Source of the DNA: Paractinoplanes lichenicola
GTDB taxonomy: Bacteria; Actinomycetota; Actinomycetes; Mycobacteriales; Micromonosporaceae
Length of the DNA stretch: 64,000 nucleotides
Assembly: GCF_016785085.1 (NCBI RefSeq)
Contig: NZ_JAENHO010000018.1
Span: forward strand, 62,001 to 126,000
Direction of reading: 5' to 3'
Shown here: positions 1 to 7,752 of the stretch, piece after piece
Position numbering within the stretch: the first letter of the stretch is position 1
How the letters are laid out: every line of letters starts with the position of its first letter
The notes under the pieces: model-generated
What the model saw: only the letters and a program-made list of their open reading frames with translations
What the model was told of the DNA's origin: nothing
Database searches by the model: none
Position numbers and translations under genes: made by a program

Positions 1-1
1 C

Positions 2-115
2 GTGGCCGTCGACAAGGCGGGCAACTCGGCCTTCGCCGTCACCGACGCCGAGCACGAGAAGAACATCGACAAGGCGTGCGCGAACGGCATCAACCTGAAC
101 TGTGCGAACCGTTAG
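2..115 (+). CDS. mltG: Endolytic transglycosylase MltG, C-terminal end only
   Basis: The last 37 codons of a gene that begins left of the window, ending in a TAG TAG double stop. The residues VAVDKAGNSAF followed by a TDAEHEKN-type stretch match the extreme C-terminus of the YceG/MltG family, membrane-anchored lytic transglycosylases that cut nascent peptidoglycan strands. mltG directly upstream of aroE is the usual actinobacterial order, which supports the call. The catalytic region is outside the window, so activity cannot be judged. Confidence 0.75.
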   Translation: MAVDKAGNSAFAVTDAEHEKNIDKACANGINLNCANR

Positions 116-127
116 TAGCCTGTCGGC

Positions 128-964
128 GTGACCGCGACCCCGTCCCACCGCGCCGCCGTGTGCGGCCGGCCGATCGCCCACTCGTTGTCGCCGGTGATCC
201 ACAATGCCGGCTTCGCGGCGGCGGGCCTCTCCGGCTGGGCCTATTCGTCCTTCGAGTGCGCCGAGGCCGACCTGGCCGCCCTGGTCGGCGGGCTCGGCCC
301 CGAGTGGGCCGGGCTGTCGCTGACCATGCCGCTCAAGGAGGAGGGCCTGCGCCTGGCCGCGGTGGCGACCCCGGTCGCGGTGGCGATCGGCGCCGCCAAC
401 ACCCTCGTACGGCGGGACGACGGCAGCTGGCACGCCGACAACACGGACGTGGCGGGCATGGTGCGCGTGCTGCGCGACGCCGGCCTCAAGCCCGCGCCGA
501 CGGTCACCGTGCTCGGCGGCGGTGGCACGGCGCGCGCCGCCCTGGCCGCCGCCACCCAGCTCGGCGCCTCGGCGGTGACGGTCGTGACCCGCCGGCCGGA
601 CGCGCTGACCGAGCTGGCCCCGGCCGCGGCGGCGCTCGGCATCACGATGCTGGGCGGATCGTGGGAGGCCGGGCTCGAGATGATGCAGGCCGACGCCGTG
701 ATCTCCACGGTGCCCAAGGGCGCGGCCGACCACCTGGCCGGCCGGGTGGCATGGCGAGACGGGACGGTGCTCTTCGACGCGATCTACGACCCGTGGCCGA
801 CACCCCTCGCCGCCGACGCGCTGGCCCATGGCGTACGGGTGCTGTCGGGTCTTGACCTTTTGCTGGCGCAGGCGCTGAGCCAGTTCGAGCAGTTCACCGG
901 GGTCACTCCGGCCCCGGAAGAGGCGATGCGGTCGGCCCTGCTCGCCGCTGCGGCGGCCCGTTAG
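128..964 (+). CDS. aroE: Shikimate dehydrogenase (NADP+)
   Basis: Reduces 3-dehydroshikimate to shikimate, step four of the chorismate pathway, in the cytosol. The 278-residue product has the family's two halves. The N-terminal substrate domain carries SLSP (shikimate-binding serines), MPLKE with the catalytic lysine, GAANTLV and DNTDVAG with the catalytic aspartate. A Rossmann NADP domain follows, starting at [12 protein letters not shown]. The C-terminal [14 protein letters not shown] stretch is also typical. The start is GTG, 12 nt after the mltG stop. It is the first gene of a run aroE-aroC-aroK that serves the same pathway. Confidence 0.95.
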   Translation: MTATPSHRAAVCGRPIAHSLSPVIHNAGFAAAGLSGWAYSSFECAEADLAALVGGLGPEWAGLSLTMPLKEEGLRLAAVATPVAVAIGAANTLVRRDDGSWHADNTDVAGMVRVLRDAGLKPAPTVTVLGGGGTARAALAAATQLGASAVTVVTRRPDALTELAPAAAALGITMLGGSWEAGLEMMQADAVISTVPKGAADHLAGRVAWRDGTVLFDAIYDPWPTPLAADALAHGVRVLSGLDLLLAQALSQFEQFTGVTPAPEEAMRSALLAAAAAR

Positions 965-998
965 CGCCGCTCAAGCGGACCATGCCAGACTGTGTCCC

Positions 999-2177
999 GT
1001 GTTGCGCTGGCTAACCGCAGGTGAATCGCATGGTCCGGCACTCGTCGCGCTCCTCGAGGGGGTCCCCTCCGGGATCGAGGTGACGAGCACCGAGATCGGG
1101 CGCGATCTCGCGCGCCGACGGCTCGGTTACGGCCGCGGCGCCCGCATGAAGTTCGAGCAGGACGTCGTCGAGATCATCGGAGGCATCCGGCACGGGCTCA
1201 CGCTGGGCAGCCCGGTCGCCATCCGGGTGGCGAACTCCGAGTGGCCCAAGTGGGAGACGGTGATGGCGGCCGACCCGGTCGCCCCCGAGGAGCTCGCCGC
1301 GCAGGCCCGCAACGCGCCGCTGACCCGCCCCCGGCCCGGCCACGCCGACCTGGCCGGCATGCAGAAATACGCGCACACCGACGCCCGCCCGATCCTCGAA
1401 CGGGCCAGCGCCCGCGAGACGGCCGCCCGCGTCGCCGTCGGCGTGGTGGCCAAGGCCCTGATCAAGCAGGCGCTCGGCATCGAGATCGTCTCGCACGTGA
1501 TCGAGCTCGGCTCGGTCGCGGCCAAGACCGGCCTCATCCCCACGCCGTCCGATTTCGACCGCATCGACGCCGACCCGCTGCGCTGCCTCGACCCCGAGGC
1601 CAGCGCGCGCATGGTGGCCGAGGTCGACGCGGCCAAGAGCGACGCCGACACCCTGGGCGGCATCGTTGAGGTGCTGGCCTACGGCGTACCGCCGGGTCTG
1701 GGCTCGCATGTGCAGTGGGACCGCAAGCTCGACTCGCGCCTGGCCGCCGCCCTCATGTCGATCCAATCGGTCAAGGGCGTCGAGATCGGCGACGGCTTCA
1801 CCCAGGCCCGCTCGCGCGGCTCGGTGGCCCACGACGAGATCGTCCCCACCGACGACGGCGTCAAGCGGGTCACCGACCGGGCCGGCGGCCTCGAGGGTGG
1901 CATCACCAACGGCGAGCCGCTGCGGGTGCGGGCCGCGCTCAAGCCGATCTCGTCGCTCAACCGCGCGCTGCAGACGATCGACGTCACCACCGGCGAGCCC
2001 GCCACGGCGATCAACCAGCGCTCCGACGTGGTAGCCGTGCCGGCCGGCGCGATCGTGGCCGAGGCGATGGTCGCGCTGGTGCTGGCCGAGGCCGCGGTCG
2101 AGAAGTTCGGCGGCGACTCGGTCGGCGAGATCCGCCGCAACCTGCAGGGCTACCTCGACAACCTGGTCATCCGCTGA
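999..2177 (+). CDS. aroC: Chorismate synthase
   Basis: Converts 5-enolpyruvylshikimate-3-phosphate to chorismate using reduced FMN as catalyst; last step of the common aromatic pathway. The 392-residue protein is full length. It starts [15 protein letters not shown] (family signature 1 with the catalytic His), continues with [12 protein letters not shown] and [14 protein letters not shown], and has the C-terminal [20 protein letters not shown] region. The start is GTG at 999, giving the family's expected N-terminus. Its TGA stop shares one base with the aroK ATG, indicating translational coupling. Confidence 0.97.
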   Translation: MLRWLTAGESHGPALVALLEGVPSGIEVTSTEIGRDLARRRLGYGRGARMKFEQDVVEIIGGIRHGLTLGSPVAIRVANSEWPKWETVMAADPVAPEELAAQARNAPLTRPRPGHADLAGMQKYAHTDARPILERASARETAARVAVGVVAKALIKQALGIEIVSHVIELGSVAAKTGLIPTPSDFDRIDADPLRCLDPEASARMVAEVDAAKSDADTLGGIVEVLAYGVPPGLGSHVQWDRKLDSRLAAALMSIQSVKGVEIGDGFTQARSRGSVAHDEIVPTDDGVKRVTDRAGGLEGGITNGEPLRVRAALKPISSLNRALQTIDVTTGEPATAINQRSDVVAVPAGAIVAEAMVALVLAEAAVEKFGGDSVGEIRRNLQGYLDNLVIR

Positions 2178-2680
2178 TGGCGCCGCGGGCCGTATTCGTG
2201 GGCGCCCCCGGCGCCGGCAAGTCGACCATCGGCGCCGCGGTCGCCCGGCTGCTGGGGGTCCCGTTCGCCGACGCCGACGCGATCATCGAAGTGGAGGCGG
2301 GCAAGCCGATCCCCGAGATCTTCATCGACGACGGGGAAGAGGCGTTCCGTGCGCTCGAACGCTCGGTCATAGCCACGGCGCTCGAGTCGTACGACGGCGT
2401 GCTGGCCCTGGGCGGCGGCGCGATCCTCGACGCGGGCACCCGCGAGCTGCTGCGCAAGCAGACGGTGGTCTATCTGTCGGTCGAGCTGAGCGACGCGGTC
2501 AAGCGGGTGGGCCTCGGCGCGGGCCGGCCCCTGCTGGCCATCAACCCCCGCGCCACCCTGAAATACCTGCTCGACCAGCGCCGCCCGCTCTACGCCGAGG
2601 TGGCCACGCACACGATCAAGACGGACGGGCGCGAGCCCGACGATATCGCGACCGAGGCCGCCGCGCTGTTGCAGCGCTAG
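2177..2680 (+). CDS. aroK: Shikimate kinase
   Basis: Phosphorylates shikimate at the 3-hydroxyl with ATP. The product is 167 residues, normal for the family. It has a P-loop GAPGAGKS near residue 10, the shikimate/Mg-binding aspartates in ADADAIIE, an RALERSVI region corresponding to the shikimate-binding arginine segment, the GGGAIL motif, and a lid/adenine region ending in RRPLYAEVA. The ATG at 2177 overlaps the aroC stop by one base. At the 3' end its TAG interlocks with the stop of the convergent gene (shared CTAG at 2677-2680). Confidence 0.96.
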   Translation: MAPRAVFVGAPGAGKSTIGAAVARLLGVPFADADAIIEVEAGKPIPEIFIDDGEEAFRALERSVIATALESYDGVLALGGGAILDAGTRELLRKQTVVYLSVELSDAVKRVGLGAGRPLLAINPRATLKYLLDQRRPLYAEVATHTIKTDGREPDDIATEAAALLQR

Positions 2681-3393
2681 CTCGCGTTGGCCTCCAGCCG
2701 CTCGATGCGGGCGATCAGCGGGGCGATCTCGGCGCGGACCGCGGTCAGGAGGGCAGCCGGGCCGGGCGCGCCGGGTTGGCTGATGTTGGCCCGCAGGTGG
2801 GCATAGCCGGCCAGGGCCACCCCGACCGCGCGGCGGGTCGCCTTGGCGTCGGCGCCGCGCTCGCGCAGCAGCTTGCCCGCGGCGCCGTCGGGCTCGGCGG
2901 CCAGGGCGACCAGCAGGTGCTCGCAGCCCACGTAGTTGTGTCCGAAACCGATCGCCTCGGCCACCGCCTGCTCCAGCGCGATCGCCGCGGGCCGGCTGAA
3001 CCGCAACCCCTCGCTCGCGCCCCCCGGTTCGGGGCCGGCGGGTGCGGTGAGGGAGGCCGGCGCGACGTCGATCGCGGTCAGGATCTGCAGCGCCAGATTG
3101 TTGCCCTCGGCCAGCACGCCGTGCAGCAGGTCGCCCGTCGACACCGAAGGGGCGCCGGCCTCGCGCGCTCGTTCGGCCGCCAGCGTCAGCACGGTGACCA
3201 TGCGGGCCGTGAAGGACTGCAGGCGCTGGCTCAGATCGTCGGCCGACAGATCGTCGAGGATGGCCGCGCGAATCGTGGTCACCCGCTGCACCGCCTGCTC
3301 CAGGGCCCGCTGGCAGATGGCCGAGACCGGGATGCCGCTCTCACGGACGGACTCGGCCAGATCGTCGGGAAGGTACACGTTGATTTTCGGCAT
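2677..3393 (-). CDS. Ribbon-helix-helix / Clp N-terminal domain fusion protein
   Basis: A 238-residue protein. Residues 1 to about 40 (MPKINVYLPDDLAESV, then SAICQRALEQAV) look like a ribbon-helix-helix DNA-binding fold of the CopG/Arc type. A central and C-terminal part with a Clp_N repeat pattern follows (TLAAERAREAGAPSVSTGDLLHGVL, then GFGHNYVGCEHLLVALA). There is no AAA+ ATPase module, so it is not a ClpC chaperone. Inferred role: a DNA-binding regulator that uses a Clp adaptor-type fold for protein contact. ATG at 3393 was chosen because the frame upstream runs into the aroB start region and looks non-coding. It sits reversed between aroK and aroB, which are usually adjacent. Target and ligand unknown. 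Confidence 0.75.
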   Translation of the reverse strand: MPKINVYLPDDLAESVRESGIPVSAICQRALEQAVQRVTTIRAAILDDLSADDLSQRLQSFTARMVTVLTLAAERAREAGAPSVSTGDLLHGVLAEGNNLALQILTAIDVAPASLTAPAGPEPGGASEGLRFSRPAAIALEQAVAEAIGFGHNYVGCEHLLVALAAEPDGAAGKLLRERGADAKATRRAVGVALAGYAHLRANISQPGAPGPAALLTAVRAEIAPLIARIERLEANAS

Positions 3394-3452
3394 GAGGTCT
3401 TTGTAACCCCTGTGGGGGTAGAAAGATATAACCCCATTTCCGCGCCGATAGG
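3394..3452. promoter_or_regulatory. Divergent promoter region with CCCC/GGGG inverted repeat, candidate operator
   Basis: These 59 nt separate the divergent starts of the RHH-ClpN gene and aroB. They contain ACCCC-TGTG-GGGGT (about 3406-3419) and a further AACCCCA half-site at 3430-3436. Ribbon-helix-helix proteins commonly bind short inverted or spaced repeats next to their own promoters, so this is a plausible autoregulatory operator that could also affect aroB. Promoter boxes are not clear. Binding is inference. Confidence 0.45.
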
Positions 3453-4523
3453 GTGACCGCCGTGGTGACACGGATTCAGGTGAGTGGTGACCGTCCGTAC
3501 GACGTGCTTGTCGGCCGGGCGCTCGAGGATGAGCTGCCGGCGCTGATCGAAGGCGCGGCCCAGGCGGCGGTGCTGTTCTCGGCGCCCCTGCGCGCACGGG
3601 CCGAGCAGATCGCCGAGGCGGCCGGGGTGCCGGCCCTGCTGATCGAGGTGCCCGACGCCGAGCGCGGCAAGACCGTCGAGGTCGCCGCCATGTGCTGGGA
3701 CAAACTGGGCGACAACAACTTCACCCGTACGGATGTGGTGGTCGGGGTCGGCGGCGGCGCCGTGACCGACCTGGCCGGCTTCGTGGCCGCGGGCTGGCTG
3801 CGCGGCGTGCGCTGGGTGCCCTGCTCGACGTCGCTGCTCGGCATGGTCGACGCGGCGGTCGGCGGCAAGACCGGGGTCAACATCGCCGCCGGCAAAAATC
3901 TGGTCGGCGCCTTCCACCCGCCGGCCGGCGTGCTCTGCGACCTCGACGCGCTGGGCACCCTGCCCGCCGACGACCTGCTGGCCGGCCTGGCCGAGGTGAT
4001 CAAGTGCGGGTTCATCGCCGACCCGGCGATCCTCGACCTGATCGAGGGTGACCCGGCCGCCGTCGTCGACCCCGAGTCGCCGGTGCTGCGCGAGCTGGTC
4101 GAGCGGGCGATCCGGGTCAAGGCCGAGGTGGTCGGCGTCGACCTCAAGGAGTCGGGGCTGCGCGAGATCCTCAACTACGGGCACACGCTGGGCCACGCGA
4201 TCGAGAAGCGCGAGAAATACACCTGGAAGCACGGCCATGCCGTCTCCGTCGGGCTGATCTTCGCGTCGGCTTTGTCGCATCTGTCCGGGCGGCTGCCGGT
4301 CGACGTCTTCGAGAGGCACCGCGCGATCCTGTCGCTGGTCGGCCTGCCCACGTCGTACGCGCCCGAAGCGTGGCCCGAGCTGCTGAGCGCGATGCGCGTC
4401 GACAAGAAGGCCCGGGCGGCCACGTTGCGCTTCGTCGTGCTCGACGAGCTGGCCAAGCCCGGCATCCTGGCCGGACCGGACGAGGCGCTGCTGGAGCGGG
4501 CGTACGCGGAGGTGGCCCGATGA
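3453..4523 (+). CDS. aroB: 3-dehydroquinate synthase
   Basis: Cyclises DAHP to 3-dehydroquinate with NAD+ and a divalent metal; step two of the shikimate pathway. The 356-residue protein shows the NAD-binding [16 protein letters not shown], the [21 protein letters not shown] region, [10 protein letters not shown], the metal ligand segments GLAEVIKCG and [10 protein letters not shown], and KHGHAVSVG. The GTG at 3453 gives the longest product; GTG at 3462 or 3465 is equally possible. It overlaps aroQ by ATGA at the 3' end. Confidence 0.96.
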   Translation: MTAVVTRIQVSGDRPYDVLVGRALEDELPALIEGAAQAAVLFSAPLRARAEQIAEAAGVPALLIEVPDAERGKTVEVAAMCWDKLGDNNFTRTDVVVGVGGGAVTDLAGFVAAGWLRGVRWVPCSTSLLGMVDAAVGGKTGVNIAAGKNLVGAFHPPAGVLCDLDALGTLPADDLLAGLAEVIKCGFIADPAILDLIEGDPAAVVDPESPVLRELVERAIRVKAEVVGVDLKESGLREILNYGHTLGHAIEKREKYTWKHGHAVSVGLIFASALSHLSGRLPVDVFERHRAILSLVGLPTSYAPEAWPELLSAMRVDKKARAATLRFVVLDELAKPGILAGPDEALLERAYAEVAR

Positions 4524-4954
4524 TCTACGTGCTGAACGGGCCGAACCTGGGCCGGCTGGGCACCCGCGAGCCCGAGATCTACGGCTCCACGACGTTCGCC
4601 GACCTCGAGCGGCTCTGCCTCGGGACGGGCGCCGAGCTCGGCGTCGAGGTCGAGGTGCGCCAGACCGACGCCGAGCACGAAATGATCAAGTGGCTGCACG
4701 ATGCCGCCGACGAGGGCGCCGACGTGGTGCTCAATCCGGCCGCCTGGAGCCACTACAACATCGCGATCCGGGACGCCGCGTCCATGCTGCGCGGACGGCT
4801 CGTCGAGGTGCACATCTCCAACATCCACACGCGCGAGGAGTTCCGGCATCATTCGGTCATCTCGGCCGTCGCCACCGGTGTCATCGCGGGGCTCGGAATC
4901 GATGGGTACCGCCTGGCGTTGACGCACCTGGCCCGATTCGCCGGGAACGCATAA
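4520..4954 (+). CDS. aroQ: 3-dehydroquinate dehydratase, type II
   Basis: Dehydrates 3-dehydroquinate to 3-dehydroshikimate by the anti-elimination (type II) route. It has 144 residues with the family pattern: [18 protein letters not shown] (catalytic arginine and tyrosine), [25 protein letters not shown] and [15 protein letters not shown] with the catalytic histidine region. The ATG at 4520 lies inside the aroB 3' end (ATGA overlap), so the pair is probably translationally coupled. The pathway steps encoded here are aroB, aroQ, aroE, aroK and aroC; DAHP synthase and aroA are not in the window. Confidence 0.96.
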   Translation: MIYVLNGPNLGRLGTREPEIYGSTTFADLERLCLGTGAELGVEVEVRQTDAEHEMIKWLHDAADEGADVVLNPAAWSHYNIAIRDAASMLRGRLVEVHISNIHTREEFRHHSVISAVATGVIAGLGIDGYRLALTHLARFAGNA

Positions 4955-5016
4955 GCGCCGGTAAACTCGGTCGGTCACCGATGGTTCTTTCATAACTCAG
5001 AGGGTTTGCAGACAAC

Positions 5017-5574
5017 ATGGCTTCCACGAACGACCTCAAGAACGGCCTGGTGCTCAACCTCGACGGCGACCTCTGGTCGGTCGTCGAGTTCCAGCACGTG
5101 AAGCCGGGTAAGGGCGGGGCGTTCGTGCGCACCACGCTCAAGAACGTGCTCTCCGGCAAGGTCGTCGACAAGACGTTCAACGCCGGCACCAAGGTCGAGA
5201 CCGCCACGGTCGACAAGCGCACGATGCAATACCTGTACCAGGACGGCGAGGACTTCGTCTTCATGGACCTGGACACGTACGACCAGATCACCGTCCAGGG
5301 CGGCACGGTCGGCGAGAACGCCAACTACCTGCTCCCCGAGGCCGAGGCCACGGTCGCGCTGCACGAGGGCGTCCCGCTCTACATCGAGCTTCCGACCAGC
5401 GTCTTCCTCGAGGTCACCTACACCGAGCCCGGCCTGCAGGGCGACCGCTCCACCGGCGGCACCAAGCCGGCCACGGTCGAGACCGGCGCCACGGTCAACG
5501 TGCCGCTGTTCATCACCACCGGTGAGAAGATCAAGGTCGACACCCGCGACGGCCGTTACCTCGGTCGTTCCTGA
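5017..5574 (+). CDS. efp: Translation elongation factor P
   Basis: Relieves ribosome stalling at polyproline stretches. The 185 residues cover the three beta-barrel domains, with the [15 protein letters not shown] loop near residue 30 that reaches the peptidyl-transferase centre, and the C-terminal [21 protein letters not shown] signature. No EF-P modification gene is seen next to it. ATG at 5017 is the natural family start. The nusB ATG lies one base beyond the stop, so the two are one transcription unit. Confidence 0.97.
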   Translation: MASTNDLKNGLVLNLDGDLWSVVEFQHVKPGKGGAFVRTTLKNVLSGKVVDKTFNAGTKVETATVDKRTMQYLYQDGEDFVFMDLDTYDQITVQGGTVGENANYLLPEAEATVALHEGVPLYIELPTSVFLEVTYTEPGLQGDRSTGGTKPATVETGATVNVPLFITTGEKIKVDTRDGRYLGRS

Positions 5575-5575
5575 G

Positions 5576-6010
5576 ATGTCGGAAGGTCCCAAGACGCAGA
5601 TGCCCGCGCGTCGCAAGGCGCGCAAGCGGGCCCTCGACGTGCTCTACGAGGCCGACCTGCGCGACCTGCCGCCCCGGCAGGTGCTGGCGACCTACCTCGA
5701 GCGGATCGCCAAGCCGCATCCCGACCACCTGGAGTATGCGGTCGGCCTGGTCGAGGGCGTGGCCGAGCATCTCGACCGCATCGACGAGCTGATCGCCAGC
5801 TACGCGGAGGGCTGGACGATCGACCGCATGCCAGTGGTCGACCGCAACCTGGCCCGGATCGCGGTCTACGAGCTGCTCTACGTCCCCGAGATCGACGACC
5901 CGGTCGCGATCACCGAGGCGGTCGAGCTGGCCAAGACGATGTCGACCGACGACAGCCCGCGCTTCCTCAACGGCATCCTGGGTCGAATCGCCGAGTTCGC
6001 CACGCGATAG
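5576..6010 (+). CDS. nusB: Transcription antitermination factor NusB
   Basis: Binds boxA RNA with S10 (NusE) to support antitermination of rRNA operons. The all-helical 144-residue protein has RRKARKRALDVLYEADLR at the N-terminus, then ILGRIAEFA near the C-terminus. ATG at 5576 directly after the efp stop is chosen; an upstream in-frame extension would lie within efp. A strong intrinsic terminator follows. Confidence 0.95.
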   Translation: MSEGPKTQMPARRKARKRALDVLYEADLRDLPPRQVLATYLERIAKPHPDHLEYAVGLVEGVAEHLDRIDELIASYAEGWTIDRMPVVDRNLARIAVYELLYVPEIDDPVAITEAVELAKTMSTDDSPRFLNGILGRIAEFATR

Positions 6011-6018
6011 TTCGGTTT

Positions 6019-6051
6019 GAGGCTCCGACCGTTGCTTACGGTCGGAGCCTC
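6019..6051 (+). terminator. Intrinsic terminator of the efp-nusB unit
   Basis: A perfect 13-bp stem: GAGGCTCCGACCG at 6019-6031, a 7-nt loop, and its complement at 6039-6051. A short pyrimidine-rich tail follows. It lies 8 nt after the nusB stop. Repeat copy A begins only about 9 nt further on. Confidence 0.85.
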
Positions 6052-6059
6052 TTGCGCTT

Positions 6060-6185
6060 CTAAGATCAACCTCATCCCGTACGAGTCGTCGGCTCCGGCA
6101 ACCGCAGGTGGGGCGGCTCTGGGCGTGCCGGCGACCTGGGTGCAACACCGGGCCGTAGCGCCCGCACGTGATGTTGCCGATGGTG
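6060..6185 (+). repeat. Dispersed ~125 bp repeat, copy A
   Basis: Matches the reverse complement of 7507-7632. A 26-nt block at 6064-6089 is identical at 25 positions to the reverse complement of 7602-7627. The 64-nt block 6122-6185 matches the reverse complement of 7507-7570 at 58 positions. The middle (about 6090-6121) is more diverged. The core contains a small CGGGCC/GGCCCG-type inverted repeat. Copy A starts just behind the nusB terminator and ends next to the GNAT stop codon. The element's nature (MITE, extragenic repeat or RNA) is unknown. Confidence 0.8.
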
Positions 6186-6189
6186 TTCC

Positions 6190-6684
6190 TTACAACACTT
6201 GGTAGTAGCGGACCAGCGGGAGTGCGGTGAAGCCGGCCTGTTCGTAGGCCGCCCGAGCGGGAGCGTGACCGGGGTCTCCGCCGGTGGCGACGATGGCCAG
6301 TTCGAAGCCCTCCTGACGCATGTGTTCCAGGGCGAACTCGGTCAGTGCGCGGGCGATGCCGCGGCGCTGGGCGGCCGGGTCGACGGCGATCATCTCGATC
6401 TCGGCGCTGTTCGGCTCGCTCGGTTGTTCGCGGTGATGCACCACGGCGACGAAACCCAGCGGCTGACCGTTCTCGACAGCGACCCATGTGGTTTCGGTCA
6501 GCTCGCGGCACGTCTGCTCGACCGCCTCGGCCTGGATCCGGCGCCAGTCGGGATAGATCCGCTCGAAGATCCGCCGGCCCAGCACCTGCTCGAACGACGC
6601 GAACACCGGGGCCCAGGCGCGTAGGGAGAACTCGACTACAGCGGGTAGGTCGCTCTCGGTCAGCGGGCGGATCTCGATCGACAT
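6190..6684 (-). CDS. GNAT-family N-acetyltransferase
   Basis: A 164-residue cytosolic acetyltransferase transferring acetyl from acetyl-CoA to an unknown amine. IEIRPLTESDLPAVVEF at the N-terminus and IEMIAVDPAAQRRGIARAL (motif A, R/Q-x-x-G-x-A acetyl-CoA loop) define the fold. AARAAYEQAGFTALPLVRYYQ is the closing helix and strand. It is divergent from the NUDIX gene and shares a 90-nt promoter region with it. Both lie between the inverted repeat copies. The 3' end abuts copy A, so the last few codons may have been recruited from the repeat edge. Substrate cannot be predicted. Confidence 0.88.
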   Translation of the reverse strand: MSIEIRPLTESDLPAVVEFSLRAWAPVFASFEQVLGRRIFERIYPDWRRIQAEAVEQTCRELTETTWVAVENGQPLGFVAVVHHREQPSEPNSAEIEMIAVDPAAQRRGIARALTEFALEHMRQEGFELAIVATGGDPGHAPARAAYEQAGFTALPLVRYYQVL

Positions 6685-6734
6685 GCCGACAGCCTGCCAG
6701 CCCTGTCCACCTGTTTTTCGTGCCCGCCGGCCCG

Positions 6735-6750
6735 GGAACGGTCACGTTCC
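6735..6750. promoter_or_regulatory. Palindrome in the GNAT/NUDIX divergent promoter region
   Basis: GGAACG-GTCA-CGTTCC is a perfect 6+6 inverted repeat with a 4-nt spacer, 31 nt before the NUDIX ATG and 51 nt from the GNAT start. The size and place suit a dimeric repressor or activator controlling both genes. The regulator is unknown. Confidence 0.45.
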
Positions 6751-6780
6751 GGTCATCGATGGGCGTCGTAGGGTGTGGTC

Positions 6781-7272
6781 ATGCCTCGCTATGCCCGTCG
6801 CTCGGCCCGCGTCCTGCTGATCGATGCCGAGGATCGGGTGTTGCTGCTGCGGTCGGCGTTGCTGTCCGAGCCCGGGTTCGCGTGGTTCACCCCGGGCGGC
6901 GGCGTGAAGTGGTGGGAACGACTCAGGCCGGCCGCGGCCCGCGAGCTGCGCGAGGAGGTCGGGCTCACGGTCCGGCCGCGCGAGCTGCGGGCGGTCGCGT
7001 TCACCACCGGGTATGCCGATCTCACGTTCGCGAAGGGCCTGTTCCGGGACGACTTCTTCGTGCACCGCGTCGACCGGCACGAGGTGGACACCAGCGGGCA
7101 CACGGAGCTGGAACGAAAGCACTATGCGGGATTCCGGTGGTGGTCGGCCGCGGACCTGATGATCACGGACGAGACCGTCTACCCGTTCCGGCTGGGTGAA
7201 TTGCTCACCGAACTCGTGGCCGGGCGGCCGTCGGCACGGCTCGTCGAACTGCCTTGGCACCACGCCGGCTGA
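6781..7272 (+). CDS. NUDIX hydrolase
   Basis: Hydrolyses a nucleoside diphosphate linked to another moiety; substrate unknown. The complete Nudix box G-x5-E-x7-REUxEExGU is present as GGVKWWE followed by RELREEVGL, around residues 40-63, after a YARRSARVLLIDAEDRVLLLR strand region. The product is 163 residues. ATG at 6781 is preferred to GTG two codons upstream. It is the only forward gene in the repeat-bounded island and has no obvious pathway partner besides the divergent acetyltransferase. Confidence 0.88.
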   Translation: MPRYARRSARVLLIDAEDRVLLLRSALLSEPGFAWFTPGGGVKWWERLRPAAARELREEVGLTVRPRELRAVAFTTGYADLTFAKGLFRDDFFVHRVDRHEVDTSGHTELERKHYAGFRWWSAADLMITDETVYPFRLGELLTELVAGRPSARLVELPWHHAG

Positions 7273-7413
7273 TCGGGCTCGCCGGCGGCCCGGCTGGGCG
7301 CGGGCCTGCCACATGTGCGGCAGATGGACGCGGGCGGGCCGGGTGGGGTGTGTGCGGCGGGTGATCACTCAAGTGGCTGGTCAGGTAGCGCGAAAAAACT
7401 GACCGTGTGCGGC

Positions 7414-7492
7414 GCCGTCATCACTGATCGCGCAAATTCCGGCGGCAAAGTTGATCATCGTAAACGCGGCCGACACGATCAGTGATGTCGGC
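7414..7492. repeat. Long-range inverted repeat (17-nt arms)
   Basis: Arms at 7414-7430 and 7476-7492 are complementary at 16 of 17 positions (GCCGTCATCACTGATCG and its partner), separated by 45 nt. It lies in the 480-nt gap between the NUDIX gene and bldD, next to repeat copy B. It could be a structured RNA, a protein-binding site, or the terminus of an inserted element; nothing decides between these. Confidence 0.6.
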
Positions 7493-7506
7493 TGTGTTCG
7501 TTGCTG

Positions 7507-7632
7507 TACCACCGGGAACATCACGTGCGGGCCCTATGGCCCGGTGTCGCACCCAGGTCGCCGGCACGCCGGGGGCTACCGCGAATGCGTTTGTGGGAGC
7601 CACGACTCGTACGGGATGAAGTTGATCCTGGA
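7507..7632 (-). repeat. Dispersed ~125 bp repeat, copy B (inverted)
   Basis: The reverse-strand counterpart of 6060-6185. Read on the minus strand it has the same order of conserved blocks and, like copy A, begins just downstream of a terminator hairpin, here that of bldD. Together the copies form ~125 bp inverted repeats around a 1.3 kb interior with two genes. Neither copy shows a convincing conserved reading frame start, although the plus frame of A and the minus frame of B encode similar peptides (GVPATWV-HRA). Confidence 0.8.
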
Positions 7633-7638
7633 AAGCGA

Positions 7639-7668
7639 AAAAGCCCGCTAATGAAACAGCGGGCTTTT
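7639..7668 (-). terminator. Terminator downstream of bldD (bidirectional)
   Basis: An 11-bp stem, AAAAGCCCGCT at 7639-7649 and AGCGGGCTTTT at 7658-7668, with an 8-nt loop. On the minus strand it ends in a T-rich tail, as expected for the 3' end of bldD, whose stop lies 85 nt upstream. The A-rich flank makes it usable from the other side as well. Confidence 0.8.
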
Positions 7669-7752
7669 CGGGCTCGGGACTCGCGCCGATGGTGGATTCG
7701 GCGTGGTCGAGGATGGGGGATGTGACCGGTTGGGGGCCGGTTGTGAAGCGGA

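Noticed and set aside
6017-6205. A 62-codon frame through repeat copy A
   Set aside because: It has no ribosome binding site, and its similarity to the other copy follows from the DNA repeat; the first half lies in the terminator.
7273-7740. c-di-AMP or c-di-GMP riboswitch between the NUDIX gene and bldD
   Set aside because: The region contains the dispersed repeat, an inverted repeat and a terminator, with no aptamer signature.
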